A DNA stretch of 64,000 bases. Origin: Lineus longissimus. Taxonomy: Eukaryota; Nemertea; Pilidiophora; Heteronemertea; Lineidae. Location: positions 18,538,001 to 18,602,000 of the forward strand of contig NC_088316.1 in the NCBI RefSeq assembly GCF_910592395.1, read 5' to 3'. Below the pieces are notes generated by a model. It worked only from the letters and a program-made list of their open reading frames with translations. It made no database searches and was not told the DNA's origin. This document shows, in pieces, positions 25,469-36,074 of the stretch; the stretch's first letter is position 1; each line of letters begins with the position of its first letter. A program made the position numbers and the translations under genes.

Positions 25469-26404
25469 TTATTGGGCTGCCTTTACTGGGGTCACAAGAG
25501 CTCTACGAGCTTTGCGCAACTCATCTGGTGTCATATTCGTTTCATCCTGGACTGCTTTATTGGCCAGTTCATGGTAATCTGTTTTCAAATCCGTTACCTT
25601 TTTGTTGAGTACAGATACGGACGACCTCATCCGTCGCTCCTTTCGCTCGGTCTCCACCAGCGCCCTCTTCAACACCCGATTCTTCTCATGAACCCCCGTT
25701 CTCTGTTGCAAGTCCTGCTCTGCAGTCAAAGCACGAGTTTTCCATTCATAAATCTCCCGGTTCAACACGACAAACGAGGCCACCATTTTGTCTATTTGGT
25801 GTGACTCTTTTGACTGCCCCTGGTGTTTAACTACGTTCGCCGGCTTTCCATTCGATTTAGCTAAAGATTTCTTCAGGAATGAAATCTCCTTGCTTTGTCT
25901 CTCAATGATACGTTTGTCATTATCCATGCCTATTGCTTGTCTTGCGATGATGTTTTGATGTTTAACGTTCATATCCCTTTGACAGCAAATAGTTTCTGAG
26001 AGTTCCCTATTCGCTGTTTGCAGACCAGCGTTTTGGGTTTTGAGTTCACCAAGCTTGAATTCAAGGCCAACAATTTCTGATAAAAGGCCATCCATTCGTT
26101 CTCGACTAGTTGGGTTATGACAAACATCCTGGACACCAACGCTCTTATCGCTAACAGAGTCGATAACCTTGCCACCAGTTTCTTCAGGAATTCCTTTCCC
26201 ATGCTTACGACAATCGACGACTGTTTTCCTATCACGGAGATTTTCTCCCAACGTCAGCATTGAGAAATCTAAAGCTTGCAACGAATTCGTTTCCATACCT
26301 GATATTTTTCTCCTGTTGCGCTTTTCTCCCCTACTTTTGCGTCGGACTTCAATTTGAAGGTCGGATACTTTCTCCAGTTTTTTCACGCAAAAAACCATGA
26401 CCAT
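25469..26404 (-). CDS. Single-exon coiled-coil protein of unknown function
   Basis: An uninterrupted 311-codon frame runs from an ATG at 26,404 to a stop at 25,469. I do not recognise the family. The protein is highly charged: a basic N-terminal stretch (RRKSRGEKRNRRK), then long heptad-like helical segments from about residue 105 (LLSEIVGLEFKLGELKTQN; NDKRIIERQSKEISFLKK) and a lysine/arginine-rich C-terminal coiled coil (KERRMRSSVSVLNKKVTDL). No signal peptide or membrane span is evident. It has no introns, unlike its neighbours, which could mean a retrocopy, a young gene or a chance frame. The AATAAA and splice context give no support either way. Overlapping frames on the other strand are short. 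Coding status is inferred from length and protein-like composition alone. Confidence 0.5.
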   Translation of the reverse strand: MVMVFCVKKLEKVSDLQIEVRRKSRGEKRNRRKISGMETNSLQALDFSMLTLGENLRDRKTVVDCRKHGKGIPEETGGKVIDSVSDKSVGVQDVCHNPTSRERMDGLLSEIVGLEFKLGELKTQNAGLQTANRELSETICCQRDMNVKHQNIIARQAIGMDNDKRIIERQSKEISFLKKSLAKSNGKPANVVKHQGQSKESHQIDKMVASFVVLNREIYEWKTRALTAEQDLQQRTGVHEKNRVLKRALVETERKERRMRSSVSVLNKKVTDLKTDYHELANKAVQDETNMTPDELRKARRALVTPVKAAQ

Positions 26405-26726
26405 GAGGCTTGTGTGTTTCCGCCAGGCTTGCGCCGCGCAACAGACAACGGAACGTCACGCATCGTGCACTTCAAAATATTGTGAAGACATCACGTCGAC
26501 AGTTGTGCCGCCAGAAGGCGTTGAACATTCTCGTATAAAAGGCCGTCATCCTCTTACGCGGCGTGCGATTGCAACAACGGCGGTTTATTTCTCGCCCCAC
26601 TGCACATTAACAATGAAAAATTCGCTTAGTCGCGTCAAAATCGCATTCCGTGTAGCGTTGGTTTTCACTGAATGATTTGACACGAAATCACATGAATATT
26701 TAACAATGCATAATTATGTAGGCCTA

Positions 26727-28336
26727 CTATTTTTGCTTCGTTTCGAAATCAAACTTTGGGGCGTCAATAATACTATCTAAATATGTTCGTAGTTCACTTC
26801 GCGTGTTGCCATTCTGTTTTACTAAGGATTCACAATCGCCTTCGCTAAATCTGAACTCGTCATTCCAGTACGATGCCGGCACAATAATGAACTTTACCCC
26901 ATTCTTTTTCAGTACTCCATCGCAGAATCGATTCACATATTCATTCACTTCTTTGAAGCGTTCTAATTCGTCTTGAAAGTTATTTTCTTTAGAAATGTCC
27001 TGCAAAAGTTTCCGTTTAAAATGATCGTAAAATAAATGGTCAACGGTGTTCCAAGCTCTGGATTTATTATACAGTTCCTCAGGATATTCTACAGTTTTCG
27101 TGACCTTGGAATTCAGCCTAATAAACGTGACATCTCGCATTGACCAGCACATTCGTCGCCTTAGCAACAACATTGACTCCATGAAATATTCTGTAAGAAT
27201 CACAAGGTCGAAAACGCCATCAATATGCTGGAGGTATTTCTTCGCGGCTGCCATGCCCGCCTTTTGGGAAAAGCCAAGGGAGAACGCCATGAAATTCTTG
27301 GTCCAAGAAAATACTGTGTTCTTCCGATTCAACCAGAAGTGATTAGCTTTTGGATTTGCGTAAAAGTTGTAGATCTATAACGAAAAAAAAGATGTGCGTG
27401 TACGGCTATGCATTCTCAATGTAACAGAGGAAAAACATCAAGGTCCAACCGGGGATTAAACCCGGGACCTCTCGCTTATAAGGCCATCACTCTACCGACT
27501 AGGCCGGGAATTTCCCCCTAGCCTGGGTTAGTAGGAATGATGCCACCACTACATCAATCTCATTCAAAAAAGCTTTTTCCTACACCTTGAGAAGAAAGGT
27601 TTTTTGTACAACCGTGAAGTGTTTTTCAGTCACCATGCAAGAGATGTGCATCCAAGAGGGGTTTCGGCAAAGGTGTACGTGCCTAATATAAAAAACAAAA
27701 AATGGGCCCGTTAATATATATGACGGTTTTCATGTCTGCATTTTAAGACCGAGACTGTCTGCTTGTGGCGCGCTTACGCTTTACCTGGCACCGCTGCCTT
27801 GGGGATAAAACACTCAGTAACTTGATCATACGATTTTCATTGAATGTACCAACCTTTCTCTGATCAGTTCCATTGATGCGACGTTTAAGGGCCGATATGA
27901 ATCCCATAGCAGATCGGAGTTGGTCGAGCGGTTCTCTCATGACGGCTAGATAAACCGTGTCGCGTGGCATCACACTTCGCCATGTTTTCAGGTTAAAGTG
28001 GTGATGGTGGAAAACGGTTTCAAGTGCTATTCCCCTTTTTTTCATAATTCCATAACGGTAGATGTACTTCGGCAAAACTGAGACGGGCCAGCCGAGATTT
28101 GGCCCAGTGATTTGTGATGAAGGAAGAGCGATGGTTAAATTGTTCTCCAAGGCGTATTTTCTTAGCACGCCTGCTACTGTGCTGGAGGAACATTTATGAA
28201 CCTTTACGAAGACAAAGTGTTTCTTCGGATGACATATCTGCAATGGGATGGGCTGGACGGAGAAGCTGAACGCCCTGAAGATGAAGAGAAGTACGACAAC
28301 TTTGAATACATGGTTTGCGAAAATACACACGGTCAT
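26727..28336 (-). CDS. Galactose-3-O-sulfotransferase family protein, complete, two exons
   Basis: Exon 1 is 28336-27785 and exon 2 is 27374-26727, joined in phase 0, giving 399 residues, close to the family's usual 400-480. The N terminus has a short lumen-directed signal anchor (FKVVVLLFIFRAFSFSV, about residues 11-27). The 5'-phosphosulfate loop is FVKVHKCSSSTVAGVL (the family form is KTHKT-SST-like) and the 3'-phosphate motif is YLAVMREPLDQLRSAMGF. The second exon opens with IYNFYANPKANHFWLNRKN and contains FDLVILTEYFMESMLLLRR and LNSKV, all typical of Gal3st enzymes. Relatives act in the Golgi, moving sulfate from PAPS to the 3-OH of galactose in glycolipids or glycans. The acceptor (galactosylceramide or glycoprotein) cannot be told. 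The start was chosen as the first ATG before the membrane anchor. Confidence 0.9.
27441..27512 (-). repeat. tRNA-like sequence (Ile-TAT-like), pseudogene or SINE head
   Basis: On the minus strand the sequence has an A-box-like GGCCTAGTCGGTAGAG, a seven-base loop CTTATAA that would present anticodon TAT, and a perfect T-arm (CCGGG-TTTAATC-CCCGG). The anticodon stem is mismatched and the expected acceptor strands do not pair, so it is not a functional tRNA. It lies in the intron of the sulfotransferase gene. Confidence 0.6.
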
Positions 28337-30335
28337 TTTGAAATCACCAAAATATTTGAAATTGTCATAGGCAACTGGAGTTTAACATGACAGAGACATT
28401 TTCTAAAACAATTTATTATGAAAATCATTCAACATGTTATGAGACAATGTTATATTTACCCGTTGGACTGATACCGCATGGTGATACCAAAATACGTAGT
28501 ACCAATTACGCAGCTGGCGGCAAGAAAATTGAATAGCAGCTTCCGCGACATCACCGTAGCTATCCAATTCTTTATTTCCATTATGTCAATATGCATTCAT
28601 ACGATTTTATCCACGAATATTATCCTATCACTTGACAGTCAAATTTGCGCGATAACTTCAGAGCGTATGTGCTTGGGCTTTTATGCCAGTCAGTGCAGCA
28701 CTGTTTGGCGGTCCTTCAATACATAGAAGTAGCCTATATGCCAAGACACGACCAAGCAAGTACAGGCTTTTTTCAATCCTGTCTCAAAGTTTGCGTCATG
28801 CTTAATCCAGGTAGGCCTATTCAAGAAGGAATTCGTAGCATTAAAGCTATCAAATGTCAACAGGGCCTACCAATAAAGCCCGCAACTTAAGCTGAGCGCA
28901 CACGGGCAACAAAATGACAGCGAAACTGAAAACATTTGTTTTCAGTCACCCGCAAACGGGCGACGTTTTGACGAAAAACATTTTGACTAGGTCAAAAATA
29001 TATTGCATGTTTAATATTCGAAAACTGTTTCAAAAACAAATGTTTTCGAAAAACATTTGTTTTTATCGCCCGCAGACGGGCAACAAATTGTGAAAAAATA
29101 TTTGAAAACAAATGTTTTCAGGTTTTTTTGTCATTTTGTCGCCCGTGTGCGCTTAGCTTAAACGCCAAATATCTAACATGTTTGATTTTTGACGCGTGTC
29201 GCTGCGTTTGAACGCAAGAAGAAGCCAGGTTTGCTACGGATGGCCGCCTGACTTGGCGTCGGCGGCGAGGCTATGGCCAATCAGCTTGCGTCTTGATGTC
29301 ACATGATTTCAAAATCAGTCCACTACAAAACGGATTCGTTAAAGGGACAACTTGGGCGAGTGCTGGCGAGGAAGATATTGTGCCATCTTGACACCATGCG
29401 CCGCCACTTGTTATATTCCAGTGATGCAAGATACTGATTTTCACTAATGTTGGAAGGAAGTTTTGAGCATGGCTTGCGAATTTCAGGCAGGCCTAAGGTT
29501 ACACCCCTTCTAGCGCATTGTTTATTGCAGTTCAAAGAGTTTTCATTAATCCTGTTTGGAGAATTTGCGGTCCTGCTGGAAGCCGTTTTTGTACAAAACA
29601 ACAACATCTCTTATGCCAAAGTTGGCCCTTCGTAACGTGCAAAGGTTTAAGAGAAAACGTCTCTAGCGTAACAGTTAGGGAGAACATGAATTTTGTGGTT
29701 GTGGTGGTAACCTCTTTCAACTCCTACATTAGACAGAAAACGATATCAAAAGACGTAATAATGTCAGCAATTTTGTAAGCAACATTTATCAAACATCACA
29801 GATCGTGTCCTCCCCCCGTCAGTATTTTGTATGTTATTGAATTAGAATCCATTCGTAAATATTATGTCCGCACGACGTGGTCAAAAATGTCCCAAAACGG
29901 ACACGTTTGATCAACATGAAAGGACAACTATGCTTTTCTTGTTTGCATCCGTATTCACAATCAGTTAGCCTGGCTGCAAGCGGCTGAAATCCACATCGTA
30001 ACCGGACAGCACACGACTCCGGGAGGAGACATCACAGCAACATACAAGTGACAATCTTCGTAAAAATCGGCATAAGGAAGTGGCTTACACTCGGCTGAAA
30101 ACAAACATTTTAAACCGAGGTTAAAAATACATGAAAGACTTTTGCTTTTGAAAGGTGCTTTGATTCTGTATTCAGATATTTGTTAATTGCAATTTGCAGC
30201 GACAGGTTTCTACGATGTCTGGTGGCCATACACTTCTCCGACTCATAAAATACTTGCCCTTCCTGTCCCTTTTAAGATTCGACGGACAATCAAGAATGCA
30301 GTTTAGCAGTATTATTCAGCACGCAGCCCAGTTAG
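28337..30335. other. Intergenic region between sulfotransferase and phospholipase genes
   Basis: No supported gene. It holds one MITE (28,891-29,157) and must contain the promoter of the sulfotransferase and any 3' UTR of the phospholipase gene. A further 3' exon of the phospholipase cannot be excluded, because its last visible exon ends beside a good donor site. Confidence 0.5.
28891..29157. mobile_element. MITE with long terminal inverted repeats, TTAA target site
   Basis: The element begins GCTGAGCGCACACGGGC and ends with the near-complement GCCCGTGTGCGCTTAGC; pairing continues inward through ACAAAATGACA. TTAA stands directly outside both ends (28,887-28,890 and 29,158-29,161), a candidate target-site duplication. 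Internal copies of a CGGGC(G/A)AC-type motif and of AAACATTTGTTTT form further inverted repeats. It has no coding capacity. TTAA targets are typical of piggyBac-like elements, but the terminus does not have their usual CCY start, so the superfamily is left open. Confidence 0.85.
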
Positions 30336-33300
30336 TTAGAGACTTACCGTGAATCTGGTGGAGACATTGTCAGGTATACCTTTCATCAGACACTTAATGC
30401 TATTGCACGAAGCAATAGGCAAGGCGGAAGTGGTTCGCGGGGAACCGATGATCTTGTGCGATGGTCGGTCAAGTGCCGTCGCTTGCCGATAGGTGGTCTT
30501 GAATTCTGGTTCCGTCAAAACTTGGCGCGCTCTCTCGGGGAAATTTGTCATGATGACATCAACGCCCTGCCTGAAAACACCGTTGCATCTCATTAGACAT
30601 TAAGTTGAGAGCTGAGCATCTGTATCACGTACCGCGCCCATATACGGGCTTCACACCACCGATAGGTGGCCCCAGCATGTAATCTGCATACATGTACATT
30701 CTTTTGCGAATCTCGGACTTAATCAACACTAATATGTGAAATACATCAATATTCTGCGACGAGGATGAAGGTGCAAAGTATTTGGCATCACTCAAGTAAA
30801 CATAAGGATCAATTTTCAAAATATACAATGGACATCTCTGCATGCATTCGCACTGAAGTTCCAGAAGGGTTCTACCCTATTTCAAGCTTTAAAATATTGA
30901 ATATCTCCTTCAAATGTTCACCTCAGTTCCTTTCGTATATTCTCCTCGGAGTCTACGGTCCACCTCGCCACCTTGGCCATCCCTGCAGTGCGGTCTCTCC
31001 TCGCCACGGCGGCTTTCGTCCTACCCAAATTGTAGGAGCCGCAGTCACTTGACCCTTCAGCCATCCAAATTGCCGGTGTCACATTTTGATTAAGTTCTAA
31101 GTATTTGTCCGTGTGTTCTACGCTATTGGCGATAGTAACTGAAATGAAAAAAGATACGAGACTGTTACCATTCCCTGAGCCGACCAACGTACATGTATGT
31201 GTTGGTGTGCTCTACGTTATTGGCGATAGTATCTGAACATGCTTTGATAATGTAACCATTCCTCTGAGCAAAGAGCCAAGTCATATTTTGGTCCTCAATA
31301 CGTTGTTTGGGCCTTGCCAGTTTACACCTTTCGACCACCATGAAAGCTTTTTTTCGTGGGGGTTGATGTTCCAGCGGTCTTTGAGATAGAAGAAACACCT
31401 ATTAGCGCTGTGTATTCGTCCTTACCAAATCTGTCAACAACGTCTTTCCTGCCCCGCTGCTTTATCTGGTCCGATACACCTTTCACGAATGGGGCATCAT
31501 TAATGTTATACTGTTCCAGTCCAAGGTGTAGTCTCGATCCTGAAACAATAAGGACGATCAGTAATTATTTGTTTCCCATTTCATTTTGACCAGGCAGGCT
31601 GTTCTACCAAGGACTTCAAAGCACCGATTCACGATTTTGACAGTGAGAAACATAACCTGACGCCTTGCAATGGATGACTGTCGTTGGGTTGATGACCAAG
31701 ACAAATCGTCAGGTTGTCATCAGCCGTAATGAACAGAAAAATAGGAAGTACTAAGTTACCGTTGGAATCACTGTTGAAAACATCATCCAATAGGACGTTG
31801 CCGAAGTATTTGCCACCCTCCTCCATCTCGTCGTGGTAGGGAAGTTTGAGATCGAGCCACACGAAACCGGTAAATGTTGGTTGGTACAAGGCATTTTCTG
31901 CAATCAAACCGACATAGTTCAAAGTTGGTTGTGTTCATCGCACAGGGCCGGAAATTCCCGAATTTTCAAATTTGCTCTCGGTCTGTTTACGGACTTATAC
32001 ACACACGTCCGTGATATCAGACAGTGGTGTAACAGAAGCATAGAAATAGTGGTAAAGGAAAGAGTTAAATTTGGCCTACCAGGATTGGCTCTATCTCTGA
32101 GGTATTGGAGAAGTTGTACGATCTTGCCTTCCTGGGCGCAGAAGTACTCCGAGGCGCATCCACAGGAGCCATTCACCTCGTGACCACAGTTGCATGTCCC
32201 GCCGTGGAAGAAGCGGCTAGGGGTGCAGTTCTGAAACAGAAAAGTTCGAATTGGAGTCAAAAATGTCACGGCGGCCCCAAAAACTCACGCAGTCTGAGGG
32301 AGTTCAACTAACATAGAGAAGACCATGACCGGAAAAAGGGAGGTTTCATTGGCTCAGGCAATAGCCACAGAGCGTTTGCTTTGTGTGGATAGTGACTCGC
32401 TCCTTATTCGGCTTGACATTAACATCAATACCAGAGCATTGAAACTGGGCATTGTGTTAGCGGACGACGCATCTTACATTGTTCTGTTTGTTTCTTTTCA
32501 GTGAACACAATGGAATCGGACCACGTTTACTTTGTAAATAGGGGCTTCGGGTAGTCACTTCACCCCTATCATTGTAATAACCATGGCTCGATTCCATCGT
32601 GTTCCCACTGAAGCCGACACAAGCGGAGCAAATGACGCCAACTCACCGAGTTGAACTGTGTGTCTAGCTCCACCCCATTGGCACCTCTGCCCAACACGTC
32701 ATCTATGAATGCCCTACTATTGGACAGGTGCGAAACGATATAAAGTGGCCGCAGCTGCAATATACATATATATGTATTTTAAATTAAGTTATTTCCTATT
32801 TTAAAAAAATATATACAGGGTGTCCCAATAAACGGACTATCATATTATTTACACATCCATCAGACTAGAATCTTGAAGGAGAGGTGGCAATGTGAGACAC
32901 GAGTGAATCGGGCATTGTACAAAAAAATCAATCGCAGTTCTAATGTATCATTAACTTTCTACCCGAGATTGCATAGTGGATTGGGTGGGTCATTATCGTA
33001 GTTTAATGAGCGTTTCCCTCAGTCTCTGATTTCCTGCGAATAGAGTCCATCAAGTGTAATTTTGTTCACTGATAACTGCTAAGTGATGAACTATAGTGCA
33101 CGTTCGATCTGTAACGTTACACTTTAACGACGAAACTCCGCAGCCACTGGATGACGGTAACTTTATATATCTATCAATACCTAACTCCGAAGTTGTCGCT
33201 CTACAGTTTCTTTTGTTTGGACTCGAGATAATTTAGCTGTGGATGCCATATCTGCCGATGATGATGAGGTGACGCTTTGCCTAATCCTGTCACTAGCGTG

Positions 33301-36074
33301 GTAGAGTTACGGCGAGGACTTTCCTCGGTGGCATCAAACTCACGACCAGACGTTTGGTTCAGACCACTGGAAAGTTCGCTTTCATAATAATAATCATCAT
33401 CATCGCCATCGTCATAGCGGCGTCGTGGCACTTCTGGATCTCTGGCTTTTCATTCTTTCCGAGATAAATGAAAGCAAGATAGTTGTGCCATGACTTACGA
33501 GCGCATTTGTGTCGTCTGTAGTTTAATAGATAGTGACTGTGACTTTTCTTCCAAGTGGTCGGCGTAGGCTAGTTGTTGACCTTTGTTGAACGAGTGAAGA
33601 TTGGTTTTACAGAATCTCAAAAACGCTTGAAGGTATTAAATATTTTCTTCAAAATGGGCATGGACATCGACCACCACCAGAATGAAATACTCATCCCCGG
33701 AGTCGGGCCCGCCGTGCCCCCAAAGGCGCCCATCGAAGCATCCGGAACTGCCACCGCGGTCTGGGGAAATCCCGAAGAACCTGACTTCAACACGCTTCTT
33801 TTCGCCATGGACTTCTTCACCAAGTATTTCTGGATGTTGACCAATACGCTGGGTATTCCAGGGAATGCGATATCATTCTTTATCAGCCTGATGAAGGAGA
33901 ATCGCCAGTTTTCCACCTGTATCTATATGGCGGCGCTAGCAATCGTGGACACCGCCCATCTTCTCGACCTCTTCTGGATTGGAGGGCAAAGCGAATTTCA
34001 GATTCAGTAAGTATCTGCGCATGCTTCTTTTGTGTCGATTTTATTGATGTAAATACATTCTCTTTCTTCGTTTTGATTGAGGGAAACACAACCATCCCCA
34101 AGTCGCAGTACTTGCCTTCCCAAATCTTGACTACTTGTCTTCCCGCCAGATCTTGTGCATTCGTCTTCCCGTTCCAGGTGTGTGTATTACACGGGCTACT
34201 CCATGGGCATCCTCTCGGGGCTCTTCCTCACCATGATGTCCGTGGACCGTCTGATCGTGGTCCGATTCCCCCTAGCAGCCAAACGGACATGCACGACCAA
34301 GAGAGCTCTGAAAGCTATTGCAGTGAGCGTTGTCCTTGTAATGGGAATCAATGTCCACATCTTCTTCATTTTCAAACAGGCTGTGGGTAAGTTTTGAAGG
34401 ACACGTAACCTTGTCAAGCCTTTGACAGGAATGCTGTTTGCTGACGTCTGTTCTTCTTATCAGCAGGCTGCCGTTGAACATCAAATCAGGGTGTTCACCT
34501 CTGATGATTTTCTCTCTAGAGGATTTGAATTACAAGGTTTATCACGTCGAGTGGTTTCGGTCTGCATCTAAACTGATGAGTTCAGGTTGGATATTGCGAG
34601 GTATTCATATGCAGACCAAATCCGAATCAAATAAGGTACCATACCAACTCTCCAATTTCAGATAAGTCCCACTTCATTAAAGTGATCATCCCGGGCTACC
34701 CTGCGCTAGAGACCGCTGTCAATATGTTTCATTTGACCTTTGGGAGCATTGCTCCCTTCGCTATCATTATCGTCTGCAATATTTGGATAATTGTGACCCT
34801 GCGCGCAGCCTCCAAGGACCGGAAGGCCATGGTTGCAAAGAAAGTTGCAATATCCCAAGAGAAAGACACGCGACACTTGACCCGAATGTTGTTGTTCGTC
34901 TGCGCGGCCTACATCATGACGTCACTTCCGTATCGTATGCATGATCTAGTGTTGACGATCCCGGTGTTGCGGGAAATGTATGATTTGACGGAAAGATATT
35001 GGTACCTGCGCTATACGACGCAGTATTACGTTTTGTTGGCCGTCTGGCACTGGAATTACGGCATCAACTTTTATCTATATTGTATCGGCGGCGGGAAAAA
35101 ATATCGTGCAGACGTCTTAAGGTTGTTTCGATGCAAAGTAAAATAATGACGTAAAACTAGTAATCTTTGGTACAAGACGAATGGGAAGAACGACAAGAGA
35201 AGTTTTGGGTGATAGGCATCTTCCTAACGTTCGTGCTTTACCCTATCAAAGCATTAGAAACACTGACGTTAGTGTCAATGCTATCCTTAGAGATGTACTT
35301 AATGTACGTATGATCATCTCTATCATTCCCAAGTTTGGGTATTTGACAGGCTTGGGTGTTCAAAACAGCAGCCTAAACTTTATTTCGCGCTGGACCTTTT
35401 CGAAGAACATAACGCGAAGATAAGACTGACGCTGTTAGTGATTCTACACCGTCGATCAATAGGCCCTGCCAGCGGTGAGGATAGGCAGGTTCTTGTCGTT
35501 GCCAACAACGCGAGGCACCGCGTATTAGCATCAACTGGAACATGTCTATTTGTAACGGGGGGTTTGATTGGCGGAACCCATGCTCGCCCATCTTCTCTCA
35601 AAGTTTCAGCGATAGGTCTATTTTTCGACTCGGGGCTCTTCTCCATCGACAGGAAACTACATGTATATAATCAAGCAATTCTTCAAGGACCTCTCTGTCA
35701 CATTCATACATCAGCCAAACTTTTTAATCTATTGGGCGGTGGTTGCCGGCGTAAGCCCCGGTACCAGGCTTTGGTCCAGCAGTATATTTGGATCTAGCCT
35801 GTACTCGGGCTACGGGCTACCATGCTAGCAACATTCCCAGAAAAAAACCAAGTAAGAAATCAGCAATTGGCTTGCATCTTGTCAAATGGTATAAGAGTAT
35901 TACGTAAGTTGCGCACGTAGCCAATAATATTCACATTTGGGAAATAATCTAATCCCTATAAAGTGTCATGACAAGAAAAGATCCAATGATCTTGGTTTTA
36001 CTCACCACCGATTCTTCAGCTGCGAGGCACAGCAGACAAGCAGGCAAAAGCCCGAGCACCAAGGATGAAGCCAT
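30336..36074 (-). CDS. Secreted phospholipase D of the sphingomyelinase D / SicTox-like (GDPD-fold) family, seven exons
   Basis: Exons: 36074-36006, 32754-32647, 32230-32080, 31897-31760, 31539-31426, 31138-30922, 30570-30336, in consistent phase, about 343 residues. Exon 1 encodes only a signal peptide (MASSLVLGLLPACLLCLAA). Family signatures seen: SHLSNS with a catalytic-type histidine; GRGANGVELDTQF with the metal-binding E and D; FFHGGTCNCG with the second histidine and the conserved cysteine pair; FVWLDLKLP with a third acidic ligand; VARWTVDSEENI; and GVDVIMTNFPERA near the C terminus. Spider-venom sphingomyelinases D belong to this family, but relatives occur widely in animals and bacteria and act on choline- or ethanolamine-phospholipids; being venomous is not implied. 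The last exon either ends at an in-frame stop at 30,336 or splices onward from a GTAAGT donor at about 30,347-30,342. Exon 1 is 3.25 kb from exon 2, so its linkage is inferred from phase and the need for a signal peptide. Confidence 0.83.
31103..31237. repeat. Partial duplication of an exon start in the phospholipase gene
   Basis: The first 40 or so bases of exon 6, including its AG acceptor (31,103-31,143), recur with a few changes at 31,199-31,237 (shared core TATTGGCGATAGTA on the plus strand). The upstream copy also has an AG and an open frame, but it lacks the rest of the exon. It is probably a decayed duplicate rather than a used exon. Confidence 0.7.
33654..35146 (+). CDS. Rhodopsin-class (class A) GPCR, orphan, complete, three exons; nested in the phospholipase intron
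   Basis: Exons 33654-34006, 34178-34386 and 34662-35146 join in phase to give 348 residues. Seven hydrophobic segments fit a class A receptor: helix 1 with LGIPGNAISFFISL, helix 2 with MAALAIVDTAHLLDLFW, helix 3 ending in MMSVDRLIVVRFP (DRL in place of DRY), helix 5 with APFAIIIVCNIWIIVTL, helix 6 with LLFVCAAYIMTSLPYR, and helix 7 with WNYGINFYLYCIGGGKKYR replacing NPxxY. The FYLYC(I/L)GGG-KYR ending is familiar from invertebrate peptide-receptor-like orphans. The ligand is unknown. The whole gene lies on the opposite strand within intron 1 of the phospholipase gene. ATG 33,654 is the first in frame and is followed by an N-terminal tail of about 45 residues with no signal peptide. Confidence 0.9.

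Noticed and set aside
27441-27512. Functional tRNA-Ile(TAT) gene
   Set aside because: The T-arm and A-box are good, but the anticodon stem and acceptor stem do not pair, so it was listed as a tRNA-derived repeat.
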